Shown: positions 1 to 6,085, counted from the stretch's first letter. The stretch is DNA of 9,225 nt from Actinomycetales bacterium (GCA_012799425.1 JAAZLF010000038.1:1-9225), one strand, 5' to 3'. The notes: generated from the sequence alone by a model not told the origin. Numbers and translations are program-made.

Positions 1-840
1 ATCGACAACCACTGCCACCTCGACTTCGCCGACGGCGACGAGCAGCTGAGCGTGCCCGACCACGTCGCCCGGGCCGCAGCCGTCGGCGTCGACGCGCAGA
101 TCACCATCGGCTCGGATCTCGAGGCCGTGCGCTGGACCGCGGCGCTGCTCGCCTCCGAGGACTGCCCTGATTCCCTGCGCGGTGGTGTCGCCGTGCATCC
201 CAACGAGGCGGCGCTGCATGCCCGCGGCCACGACCACGAGGGTCGTCCGCTGATCGGGCTCGACGAGGTGATTACCGAGGTGTCCGAGCTGCTGCGCGGG
301 CCCGGGATGGTGACCGTGGGGGAGACGGGCCTGGACTGGTTCCGCACCTCCCGCCACGACGAGCAGGCCCGCGGCGCCCAGATCGAGTCCTTCCGCGCCC
401 ACATCGCGCTGGCGAAGGAGCTGGATCTGCCGCTGCAGATCCATGACCGTGACGCCCACCGCGACGTGCTCGACGTGCTCGAGGCGGACGGCGCCCCCGA
501 GCGCACGGTCTTCCACTGCTTCTCCGGGGACGCCGAGTTCGCGCGCATCTGCGCGGACCGGGGGTGGTACCTCTCCTTCGCCGGCACCGTGACCTTCAAG
601 AACGCCGGTGACCTGCGCGATGCGCTGGCCGAGGTGGGGCTCGGCCAGGTCATGGTCGAGACGGACGCGCCGTTCCTCACACCGGTGCCCTACCGCGGAC
701 GCCCGAACTCCTCGTACCTGCTGCCGCACACCATGGCCACCATCGCCGAGGTCACGGGCACGGACCTGGATCAGGCCTGCCGCACCGTGCGGGCCACCAC
801 GCAGAGCGTGTACGGCTGGCCCGAGGCGGTGGCCGCATGA
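1..840 (+). CDS. TatD family metal-dependent hydrolase (DNase), 5' partial
   Basis: The frame is open from the first base, so the gene starts upstream of the window and 279 residues are visible. A GTG at 52 is in frame, but it lies downstream of the essential HxHxD metal motif (visible residues H4, H6, D8) and is not the start. TatD hydrolases are TIM-barrel, divalent-metal deoxyribonucleases of the cytoplasm; their main role in actinobacteria is not well fixed. Visible family marks are GVAVHPNEA (62-70), VGETGLDW with ligand E108 (106-113), QIHDRDA with H148 (146-152), HCFSGD with H172 (172-177) and ETDAPFLTPVPYRG with D222 (220-233). All expected metal ligands are present, so the enzyme looks active. 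The stop overlaps the rsmA start (ATGA), implying coupled translation. The tatD-ksgA-ispE neighbourhood is a known actinobacterial arrangement. The family call is firm; the exact substrate is unknown. Confidence 0.95.
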   Translation: MDNHCHLDFADGDEQLSVPDHVARAAAVGVDAQITIGSDLEAVRWTAALLASEDCPDSLRGGVAVHPNEAALHARGHDHEGRPLIGLDEVITEVSELLRGPGMVTVGETGLDWFRTSRHDEQARGAQIESFRAHIALAKELDLPLQIHDRDAHRDVLDVLEADGAPERTVFHCFSGDAEFARICADRGWYLSFAGTVTFKNAGDLRDALAEVGLGQVMVETDAPFLTPVPYRGRPNSSYLLPHTMATIAEVTGTDLDQACRTVRATTQSVYGWPEAVAA

Positions 841-1724
841 GCACCGAGGACCCCTCGAGACCGGGCCCGCTGCTCAGCGCCCGTGACATCCGCGAGCTCG
901 CCGAGGCCGCCGGGATCCGGCCCTCGAAACAGCGCGGACAGAACTTCGTGATGGACCCCAACACGGTGCGCACCATCGTGAGCCGCGCCCGTATCGAGAC
1001 GGGGCAGCCGGTGCTCGAGATCGGCCCCGGGCTGGGCTCCCTCACCCTCGGACTGCTCGAGGCGGGGGCCGACGTCGTCGCCGTCGAGCTGGATCGGGGC
1101 CTGGCCGAGCTGCTGCCGCACACGCTCGCGGCCCGGGAGATCGACGCCGACCGCTTCCGGCTGGTGCACGATGACGCGCTGCAGGTCACCGAGCTGCCCG
1201 CGCTCCCGCATGCCGGAGCGCCGACCGCGCTGGTCGCGAACCTGCCCTACAACGTGGCCACACCCATACTGCTGACGATGCTCGAGCGCTTCGAGACGCT
1301 GCGCAGCGCGCTGGTGATGGTGCAGTCCGAGGTGGTGGACCGTCTCACCGCCGGGCCGGGCTCACGCACCTATGGCGGCCCCAGTGTGAAGGCCGCCTGG
1401 TACGGCCGGGCCGTGCACGCCGGGCGGATCTCGCGACAGATCTTCTGGCCCGTCCCCAACGTCGACTCCGCCCTCGTGGAGCTCGTGCGGCACGAACAGC
1501 CGCTGGGCACGCCCCAGGAGCGCGAGGCCGTCTTCGCCGTCATCGACGCCGCCTTCGCCCAGCGCCGCAAGACCCTGCGCGCCGCGCTGTCCGGCTGGGC
1601 CGGCTCCGCGACGCGGTCCGAGGCGATCCTGCGCGGCGCCGGCATCGACCCCGCGGCCCGGGGCGAGACGCTCGAGATCGAGCAGTTCCGTGCGATCGCG
1701 CGCGCCGAGGAGGAGATCACCTGA
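837..1724 (+). CDS. rsmA: 16S rRNA (A1518/A1519-N6,N6)-dimethyltransferase RsmA/KsgA
   Basis: The product transfers four methyl groups from SAM to two adjacent adenines in the 3'-terminal helix of 16S rRNA, a late quality-control step of 30S assembly; loss of KsgA gives kasugamycin resistance in E. coli. The 295-residue protein has the usual length. Visible motifs are KQRGQNF (31-37), the SAM-binding EIGPGLGSLT (61-70), acidic E84-L-D at the end of the next strand, the catalytic NLPYNV (135-140), FWPVPNVDSAL (203-213) and RRKTL (243-247) in the C-terminal rRNA-binding domain. The ATG at 837 overlaps the tatD stop as ATGA, with a weak GAGG at 823-826 about 10 nt upstream, so translation is probably coupled to tatD. 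The stop overlaps the ispE start by one base (TGATG). No missing motif was seen. Confidence 0.97.
   Translation: MSTEDPSRPGPLLSARDIRELAEAAGIRPSKQRGQNFVMDPNTVRTIVSRARIETGQPVLEIGPGLGSLTLGLLEAGADVVAVELDRGLAELLPHTLAAREIDADRFRLVHDDALQVTELPALPHAGAPTALVANLPYNVATPILLTMLERFETLRSALVMVQSEVVDRLTAGPGSRTYGGPSVKAAWYGRAVHAGRISRQIFWPVPNVDSALVELVRHEQPLGTPQEREAVFAVIDAAFAQRRKTLRAALSGWAGSATRSEAILRGAGIDPAARGETLEIEQFRAIARAEEEIT
1707..1715 (+). promoter_or_regulatory. Strong ribosome binding site of ispE
   Basis: GAGGAGGAG ends 8 nt before the ATG at 1724. It lies inside the last codons of rsmA and supports the start that overlaps the rsmA stop. Confidence 0.7.
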
Positions 1725-2650
1725 TGGCCCTGCCATTGCAGCGGGTCGTCGTGCGGGCCCCGGGCAAGATCAACCTCTCGCTCATGGTCGGCGCGGTCGA
1801 CGACCGCGGCTACCACTCGCTGGCCACCGTGTTCCAGGCGGTGGACCTCTACGAGACGGTGACCGCGACTCGAGCCGAGGAGCTGAGCCTTCGGATGAGC
1901 TCGGATGTTCCCGGCGAGCTCCCGCTGGATGGCAGCAACCTCGCTCTGCGCGCCGCCGAGCTGCTGCGTCAGGAGTGCGGTGTGGACCACGGCGCGGCGC
2001 TGCACGTGCACAAGCAGGTCCCCATCGCCGGGGGCATGGGCGGAGGCTCTGCCGACGCCGCGGCCACCCTGGTGGCGCTGGATCGTCTGTGGGGGACCCA
2101 CCTGGGCGCTGAGCGTCTGCGCCGCCTTGGCGCACAGCTCGGAGCCGATGTCCCCTTCGCGATGCTGGGCCACACCGCGCTGGGGCGCGGCAACGGCGCG
2201 GATCTCACCACCGTCCTCACCCACGGCGAATGGACCTGGCTGCTCGCCGTGCCCGGCGGGCACCTCTCCACCCCGGCGGTGTTCCGTCGATTCGACGAGA
2301 TCGCGCTGGCCGCCGGACGGTCGCTGGCAGAGCATCCGCAGCTCGACGAACGCCAGCTGCAGGCCCTCAGCGGGGCGAACATCGAACTGCTCGCCGACAC
2401 GCTGCACAACGACCTGCAGATCGCGGCGTTCGCGCTCCATCCTGGTCTGGAGCCCGTCGTGGAGGCCGCGGAGCGGCTCGGCGCTCAGGCCGCTCTGGTC
2501 AGCGGCTCCGGGCCGACGGTTGCCGTGCTGGTCGAGGACGAGGCACAGGCCCGCTCGATCGGGGCCGGCCTGATGCGGGACTCCCTGGTCGAGACCTGCC
2601 TGGTGGCGCGGGGCTCCGCACCGGGCGCGAGCGTCCTCGAGGAGAGCTGA
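1724..2650 (+). CDS. ispE: 4-diphosphocytidyl-2-C-methyl-D-erythritol kinase IspE
   Basis: A GHMP-family kinase that phosphorylates the 2-hydroxyl of CDP-methylerythritol with ATP, the fourth enzyme of the MEP pathway to IPP and DMAPP. These feed menaquinone, carotenoid and undecaprenyl-phosphate synthesis. The 308-residue protein shows the N-terminal substrate motif RAPGKINLSL with the conserved lysine K15 (11-20), the Gly-rich ATP loop PIAGGMGGGSADAAA (100-114), GADVPF with the likely catalytic aspartate D142 (140-145) and the C-terminal SGSGPT (260-265). Length and motif order match the family. The start is set by a strong GAGGAGGAG and by the TGATG overlap with rsmA. It is the last gene of the plus-strand operon and converges on the ABC-F gene 15 bp away. 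The tail after about residue 298 is short, polar and probably disordered. Confidence 0.97.
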   Translation: MALPLQRVVVRAPGKINLSLMVGAVDDRGYHSLATVFQAVDLYETVTATRAEELSLRMSSDVPGELPLDGSNLALRAAELLRQECGVDHGAALHVHKQVPIAGGMGGGSADAAATLVALDRLWGTHLGAERLRRLGAQLGADVPFAMLGHTALGRGNGADLTTVLTHGEWTWLLAVPGGHLSTPAVFRRFDEIALAAGRSLAEHPQLDERQLQALSGANIELLADTLHNDLQIAAFALHPGLEPVVEAAERLGAQAALVSGSGPTVAVLVEDEAQARSIGAGLMRDSLVETCLVARGSAPGASVLEES

Positions 2651-2664
2651 GCGCCGCGGCGCTC
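2649..2664. terminator. Perfect 16-bp palindrome between convergent ispE and ABC-F genes
   Basis: GAGCGCCGCGGCGCTC is its own reverse complement. It begins inside the ispE TGA stop and ends two bases before the ABC-F stop codon, so it fills nearly the whole 15-bp gap. Flanking GCTGA and TCAGC can extend the stem with a 3-nt bulge. As RNA it could form a short GC-rich hairpin in either direction, but it has no U-tract. A bidirectional termination or pausing role is inferred from position only. Confidence 0.4.
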
Positions 2665-2665
2665 G

Positions 2666-4486
2666 TCAGCCGAGCAGCTCCGACAGCTCCAGCCAGCGCT
2701 CCTCGAGCTGTTCGATCTCCGCGTCGACGGCACGGAGGCGCTCGGTGACCTCCTGCAGTCCCACGAAATCGGACTGGTCGTGCTCGGCGAGCTCCGTGTG
2801 CAGCGACGCGGTCTGCTTCTCGAGCTTCTGGATCCGGCGCTCGGCCGCGCCGAGCTCCTTCTGCGCCGCATGAGCCTCGGCGCCGGACAGCCCTGCCGCC
2901 GCCTCCGAGGGAACCGGTGCCTTTGCACCGCCGGTGCCGCCAGCGCCGCTCGGGACACCTGCGGCTGTGCTCTGGCGGCTCTCGCTCTCCGCGCGCAGCG
3001 CGAGATACTGCTCGACTCCTCCCGGCACGTGCCGCACCGCCCCGTCCAGCACCGCGTACTGGGTGTCGGTGACGCGCTCGAGCAGGTACCGGTCGTGGGA
3101 GACCACGACCAGCGGGCCGGGCCACGTGTCCAGCAGATCCTCCATCGCGGCCAGCATGTCGGTGTCCATGTCGTTGGTCGGCTCGTCGAGGACCAGCACG
3201 TTCGGCTCCTCGAGCAGGGTGAACAGAAGGTTCAGCCGGCGCTGCTGGCCACCGGAGAGCGCGCCGACGCGGGCCTTCTGATGCGCGGTGGTGAAGCCCA
3301 GGCGCTCGAGCAGCTGACCGGGGGAGACCTCGTCCTTCCCCGCACGGAAGGTGGTCCGGTATCGGGCGACCACGTCGCTGATGCGGGAGTCGAGGTGCTC
3401 CTCGAGCCCTTCCAGCCGCTGGGACACTTCGCGCACCGTGACCGTCTTGCCGCGCTTGACCCGACCGGCCTGCGGCTCGAGCTTCCCGGTGATCAGCGCC
3501 AGCAGCGTCGACTTGCCCGCCCCGTTGGGCCCCAGCACACCGATCCGATCCGCCGGTCCGATGTGCAGGGTGACGTCGTGCAGCACGGTGCGGTCGCCGT
3601 AGCCCGCATCGACGTCGAGCAGGTCGAGCACGTCGCGTCCGAGCCGGGAGGTGGCCAGCTGCGTCAGCTCCACGGTGTCGCGTGCGGGGGGCTCCCCGGC
3701 GATGAGCTCGTTGGCGGCTTCGATGCGGAACTTCGGCTTCGAGGTCCTGGCGGGGGCACCGCGCCGCAGCCAGGCCAGCTCCTTGCGCATCAGGTTCTGT
3801 CGCTTCGACTCGATGGCCGCCGCCTGCCGGTCGCGTTCGACGCGCTGCAGCACATAGGCCGCGTAGCCGCCCTCGAAGGGCTCGACGATCCCGTCATGCA
3901 CCTCCCACATCCGGGTGCAGACCGCGTCGAGGAACCACCGGTCGTGGGTGATGACCACGAGCCCGCCGTCCTTCGGGCTCCACCGTCGGCGCAGATGCTC
4001 GGCGAGCCAGGCGATGCCCTCGACGTCGAGGTGGTTGGTGGGCTCGTCCAGCAGCAGCACGTCCCAGTCGCCCACCAGCAGCTCGGCGAGGTGGACGCGC
4101 CGCAGCTGCCCGCCGGAGAGCCCGTCGAGCGGGGCCGCGAGATCGATTCCTCCGAGCAGCCCGGCCAGCACGTCGCGGGTCCTCGCGTCGGAGGCCCACT
4201 CGAACTCGGGTCGGTCGCCGAGCACCCGCTGCTGCACCGTGGTGCCCTCGGTGGCCTCGTCCTGCTGGCTCAGCACGCCGACGCGCACACCGCCGCGCAC
4301 GGTGACACGGCCCGAGTCGGGCTCCCGGGTGCGGGCGAGCAGGCGCAGCAGGGTGGATTTGCCATCGCCGTTGCGTCCCACCACCCCGATCCTGTCGCCT
4401 TCGTCGATGCCGATGGTGATGTCGTCCAGCAGCACGCGGTCGGGCAGTGCGACGTGCAGGGACTGGGTGCCGAGCAGATGGGCCAT
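2666..4486 (-). CDS. ABC-F family ATPase, Uup-like
   Basis: A 606-residue soluble protein with two ABC ATPase domains and no membrane segment, so an ABC-F translation-type factor rather than a transporter. Domain 1 has Walker A GRNGDGKST (37-45), signature LSGGQ (123-127), Walker B VLLLDEPTNHLD (143-154) and H-loop H181. A basic interdomain linker (about 205-280) includes RKELAWLRRGAPARTSKPKFRIEAAN (234-259). Domain 2 has GPNGAGKST (319-327), LSGGQ (410-414), VLVLDEPTNDMD (430-441) and H464. A Gly/Ala/Pro/Ser-rich spacer (about 500-538) leads to a C-terminal coiled coil (about 539-606), the layout of Uup. ABC-F proteins act at the ribosomal E site; E. coli Uup is linked to ribosome function and transposon excision. 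The GAGGAG site at 4496-4501, 9 nt upstream, supports the start. It is the last gene after tetR and marR, 76 bp from marR. Housekeeping Uup is likelier than an antibiotic-resistance ABC-F, but this is not proven. Confidence 0.93.
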   Translation of the reverse strand: MAHLLGTQSLHVALPDRVLLDDITIGIDEGDRIGVVGRNGDGKSTLLRLLARTREPDSGRVTVRGGVRVGVLSQQDEATEGTTVQQRVLGDRPEFEWASDARTRDVLAGLLGGIDLAAPLDGLSGGQLRRVHLAELLVGDWDVLLLDEPTNHLDVEGIAWLAEHLRRRWSPKDGGLVVITHDRWFLDAVCTRMWEVHDGIVEPFEGGYAAYVLQRVERDRQAAAIESKRQNLMRKELAWLRRGAPARTSKPKFRIEAANELIAGEPPARDTVELTQLATSRLGRDVLDLLDVDAGYGDRTVLHDVTLHIGPADRIGVLGPNGAGKSTLLALITGKLEPQAGRVKRGKTVTVREVSQRLEGLEEHLDSRISDVVARYRTTFRAGKDEVSPGQLLERLGFTTAHQKARVGALSGGQQRRLNLLFTLLEEPNVLVLDEPTNDMDTDMLAAMEDLLDTWPGPLVVVSHDRYLLERVTDTQYAVLDGAVRHVPGGVEQYLALRAESESRQSTAAGVPSGAGGTGGAKAPVPSEAAAGLSGAEAHAAQKELGAAERRIQKLEKQTASLHTELAEHDQSDFVGLQEVTERLRAVDAEIEQLEERWLELSELLG

Positions 4487-4495
4487 GCGAACAGG

Positions 4496-4501
4496 CTCCT
4501 C
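4496..4501 (-). promoter_or_regulatory. Ribosome binding site of the ABC-F gene
   Basis: On the minus strand GAGGAG sits 9 nt before the ATG (4486-4484), an optimal spacing that fixes this start. Confidence 0.7.
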
Positions 4502-4533
4502 AGAGTGCGGGGTGGACGGTGCGGCGTGCGGTT

Positions 4534-4549
4534 GCCGGCCGCGGCCGGC
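4534..4549. repeat. Perfect 16-bp palindrome in the marR to ABC-F gap
   Basis: GCCGGCCGCGGCCGGC is self-complementary and lies in the 76-bp gap, 14 nt downstream of the marR stop and about 33 nt upstream of the ABC-F ribosome binding site on the minus strand. No U-tract follows. It could be a weak terminator or attenuator that lowers ABC-F expression relative to marR, a protein-binding site, or chance in GC-rich DNA. It shares the centre CCGCGG with the palindrome at 2649-2664. Confidence 0.4.
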
Positions 4550-4562
4550 GGGCCACCGGGCC

Positions 4563-5099
4563 TCACCGGGGGTGGGCGTCGTCCGATTCGAAGGTCAGCA
4601 GGAGGGCGCGGAGCGTGTCCGCGAGGGCGGACCGCCCATCGGGCGCGAGCGGCTCGAGCAGCCCTTGCTCGGCCTCCAGCAGCCGCTCCATGGCCGCGTC
4701 CACCCGGGCTACGCCGTCGGCGCGCAGCCGCACCTCGACGGCGCGGCCGTCATGGGGACTGCGGTTCTTGCTCACGAGCCCCCGGGAGACGAGCTTGTCG
4801 ATCCGGGTCGTCATGGTGCCGCTGGTCACCATGGTCTCGTGCATGAGCGCACCGGGCGAGAGGGCGTCCTCGCCGCTGCGACGCAGCGCGGAGAGCATGT
4901 CGAACTCCCAGCCTTCGAGCCCGGCCTCGCTGAAGGCGCTGCGGCGCGCGACCTCGAGGTACCGCGAGAGGCGGGAGATGCGCGAGAACACGGTCAGCGG
5001 AGCGACGTCGAGGTCGCTGCGCGCCCGACGCCAGCCCTCGACGATGCGGTCGACCTCGTCGTGGCGCGATGCGGTGGCATCCTCAGGCGAATGGGGCAT
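4563..5099 (-). CDS. MarR family winged helix-turn-helix transcriptional regulator
   Basis: A 178-residue cytoplasmic DNA-binding protein. It opens with HDEVDRIVEGWRRARSDLDVAPL (13-35), the N-terminal dimerisation helix wording common in actinobacterial MarR proteins. GWEFDMLSALRR (63-74) precedes the helix-turn-helix: LSPGALMHETMVTSGTMTTRIDKLVSRG (80-107), with the recognition helix near 91-104. The wing follows with SPHDGRAVEVRL (114-125), carrying the typical D-G-R turn. No cysteine-rich or other sensor insert is visible, so the ligand cannot be guessed. The ATG at 5099 is 20 bp after the tetR stop; the ribosome binding site is weak (GGGGA lies well upstream), suggesting translation after tetR on a shared transcript. 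It probably regulates its own operon, including the ABC-F gene, but no operator is demonstrated. The family call is firm; the target is inferred. Confidence 0.93.
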   Translation of the reverse strand: MPHSPEDATASRHDEVDRIVEGWRRARSDLDVAPLTVFSRISRLSRYLEVARRSAFSEAGLEGWEFDMLSALRRSGEDALSPGALMHETMVTSGTMTTRIDKLVSRGLVSKNRSPHDGRAVEVRLRADGVARVDAAMERLLEAEQGLLEPLAPDGRSALADTLRALLLTFESDDAHPR

Positions 5100-5119
5100 G
5101 GGTCGAGTCTAGATCCCCG

Positions 5120-5767
5120 TCACCCGCGAGCGCCGCCGCGCAGCGTCGGGGTCCTCTGCAGTGCGCTCAGGCCGTACCAGGAGAGGTTGATCATACGCGC
5201 GGCGACGATCTCCTTCGACGGCTCACGGGTCTCCAGCCACCACTGCCCGGTGTAGGCCACCATCCCCACCAGCATCTGCGCGTACAACGTGGCGTCGCGG
5301 GCGGCGTAGGAGTGGAGGGTGAGCTGGGCGGCGAGGATCTCCTCGACCCGCCGGGCGACGTCGGTCAGCAGGGAGGAGAAGGTGCCCACGCCGTGGCTGA
5401 CGGGGGAGTCGCGCACCAGTATCCGGAATCCGTCCTCGTTCTCGTCGATGTAGGACAGGAACGACAGCGCCGCCTGCTCCATCAGCACGCGGGGGTGGGC
5501 ACGCTGGTCCTGCAGGGAGCCCTCCAGCTCGCTCAGCAGTGTCGAGACCTCCCGGTCCACGACCACCGCGTACAGCCCCTCCTTGCCGCCGAAATGCTCG
5601 TAGACGATGGGCTTGGAGACCTTGGCACGTGCCGCGATCTCCTCGACGGTCGTCATGTCGAAGCCCTTCTCGGCGAACAGGCGCCGTCCCACCGAGACCA
5701 GCTGCTCGCGCCGTTCCTTGCCCGTCATCCGGGTCGATCGACCGCGGGATGCCCCGTTCTCCACCAT
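5120..5767 (-). CDS. TetR/AcrR family transcriptional regulator
   Basis: With the ATG at 5767 the protein has 215 residues, normal for TetR. The frame stays open to an ATG at 5998, but that extension is Pro/Arg-rich, overlaps the tRNA gene and has no family similarity. The chosen start has GGGAG (5781-5777) 9 nt upstream. A later in-frame ATG at 5728 lacks a ribosome binding site. The N-terminal helix-turn-helix spans about 19-66: RREQLVSVGRRLFAEKGFDM, then TTVEEIAARAKVSKPIVYEHFGGKEGLY (39-66). The C-terminal ligand and dimer domain includes YAQMLVGMVAYTGQWWLE (162-179) and ends with INLSWYGLSAL. The gene is first of the minus-strand group (tetR, marR, ABC-F) and divergent from tRNA-Gln and glmU. 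In M. tuberculosis a TetR gene (Rv1019) is likewise divergent from glmU (Rv1018c), so this may be a conserved neighbour. Its ligand is unknown; autoregulation is likely by family habit. Confidence 0.93.
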   Translation of the reverse strand: MVENGASRGRSTRMTGKERREQLVSVGRRLFAEKGFDMTTVEEIAARAKVSKPIVYEHFGGKEGLYAVVVDREVSTLLSELEGSLQDQRAHPRVLMEQAALSFLSYIDENEDGFRILVRDSPVSHGVGTFSSLLTDVARRVEEILAAQLTLHSYAARDATLYAQMLVGMVAYTGQWWLETREPSKEIVAARMINLSWYGLSALQRTPTLRGGARG

Positions 5768-5776
5768 GGCCGGAGT

Positions 5777-5781
5777 CTCCC
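5777..5781 (-). promoter_or_regulatory. Ribosome binding site deciding the tetR start
   Basis: On the minus strand GGGAG lies 9 nt before the ATG at 5767. The alternatives at 5998 and 5728 have no comparable site. Confidence 0.6.
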
Positions 5782-5818
5782 ACACCACCGGGCGGCGACC
5801 GCCGAGGCGGAACGCCCC

Positions 5819-5860
5819 GAGAGGAGAGACGAAGAGAGATGACAAGGGAGGAAGAGAGGG
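5819..5860. other. Polypurine tract
   Basis: Of these 42 plus-strand bases, 39 are A or G; the exceptions are C5830, T5840 and C5843. It is much richer in A than the surrounding DNA and forms runs of GA/GGA. It falls between the tetR coding region and the candidate promoters, so it would be a pyrimidine-rich part of the tetR mRNA leader. Its function is unknown. Confidence 0.6.
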
Positions 5861-5905
5861 CGAGCACCCGAGCAGCGGGAGGCGGAGCCGGAGGGCGTCC
5901 GGCTG

Positions 5906-5915
5906 ACGATAGGAT
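5906..5915. promoter_or_regulatory. Overlapping candidate -10 boxes for tetR and tRNA-Gln
   Basis: On the plus strand TAGGAT (5910-5915) fits TANNNT and would start RNA near 5922, about 70 nt before the tRNA. On the minus strand TATCGT (5911-5906) fits the same pattern and would give tetR a leader of about 130 nt. They share one small AT island in GC-rich DNA. No good -35 box is seen on either side, so this is tentative. Confidence 0.3.
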
Positions 5916-5960
5916 CGGGCCGCGCCCGCAGCGCCCCGACGTGCACCGCACTCCCGAGTG

Positions 5961-5982
5961 CCGACCGGTCGGGGCCCCCGAC
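5961..5982. repeat. Two overlapping palindromes before tRNA-Gln
   Basis: CCGACCGGTCGG (5961-5972) is a perfect 12-bp palindrome. GTCGGGG-C-CCCCGAC (5968-5982) overlaps its right half. They end 8 nt before the tRNA. In the primary transcript they would be alternative hairpins in the tRNA 5' leader; as DNA the first could bind a dimeric regulator. A role is not established. Confidence 0.4.
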
Positions 5983-5990
5983 GGGCGTGA

Positions 5991-6062
5991 TCCGCCATGG
6001 TGTAATCGGCAACACCTCAGATTTTGGTTCTGAAGTTTCAGGTTCGAGTCCTGATGGCGGAA
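5991..6062 (+). tRNA. tRNA-Gln (anticodon TTG)
   Basis: A complete cloverleaf can be folded by hand. The acceptor stem TCCGCCA (5991-5997) pairs perfectly with TGGCGGA (6055-6061), followed by discriminator A6062. The D stem is GTGT/ACAC (6000-6003 with 6012-6015). The anticodon stem TCAGA/TCTGA encloses loop TTTTGGT (6022-6028) with anticodon TTG at 6024-6026, which reads CAA and by wobble CAG. The T stem TCAGG/CCTGA encloses TTCGAGT (6043-6049). CCA is not encoded and must be added after transcription. The first pair is U1-A72, the form recognised on tRNA-Gln by the GatCAB amidotransferase in bacteria that lack GlnRS; E. coli tRNA-Gln also has it, so it does not decide the charging route. 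The gene lies 61 bp upstream of glmU on the same strand. Confidence 0.97.
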
Positions 6063-6066
6063 CGCT

Positions 6067-6085
6067 CACCGCCCCCGCGGCGGTG
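6067..6085 (+). terminator. Candidate hairpin between tRNA-Gln and glmU
   Basis: CACCGCC (6067-6073) and GGCGGTG (6079-6085) form a 7-bp stem with a 5-nt loop, starting 5 nt after the tRNA. There is no U-tract. It may end some tRNA transcripts or guide 3' processing. No separate glmU promoter is obvious in the 61-bp gap, so some read-through into glmU is likely. Confidence 0.35.

Larger units (their letters stand above)
5768..5990. other. Intergenic region between divergent tetR and tRNA-Gln
   Basis: This 223-bp non-coding stretch must hold the promoters for tetR (leftward) and tRNA-Gln/glmU (rightward). From tetR outward it contains the tetR ribosome binding site (5777-5781), an inverted repeat CGGCG-AC-CGCCG at 5793-5804 that could be an operator in the tetR leader, a polypurine tract (5819-5860), overlapping candidate -10 boxes (5906-5915) and palindromes just before the tRNA (5961-5982). 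I see no convincing protein-coding ORF in it. Confidence 0.6.

Noticed and set aside
52..54. GTG as the TatD start
   Set aside because: The essential HxHxD motif is encoded upstream at 10-24 in the same open frame, so the true start is outside the window.
1370..2440. 356-codon minus-strand frame over rsmA and ispE
   Set aside because: Antisense shadow of two well-supported genes; no recognisable domain.
2666..4486. ABC-F as an antibiotic-resistance determinant
   Set aside because: The C-terminal coiled coil and linker wording look Uup-like, and the neighbourhood is housekeeping. Resistance cannot be claimed from sequence alone.
2780..4846. 688-codon plus-strand open frame antisense to the ABC-F gene and part of marR
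   Set aside because: It mirrors a gene with complete Walker A, signature and Walker B motifs on the other strand. Its translation is low-complexity with no family motifs. Long antisense frames are expected in GC-rich DNA.
5768..5998. 77-residue N-terminal extension of TetR from an ATG at 5998
   Set aside because: It would overlap the tRNA gene, is Arg/Pro-rich without TetR similarity, and lacks a ribosome binding site; the start at 5767 has one and gives normal family length.
5839..6033. Short plus-strand ORF beginning at an ATG in the polypurine tract
   Set aside because: It runs into the tRNA gene and its translation is low-complexity Arg/Gly/Pro. The purine-rich DNA only mimics a ribosome binding site.
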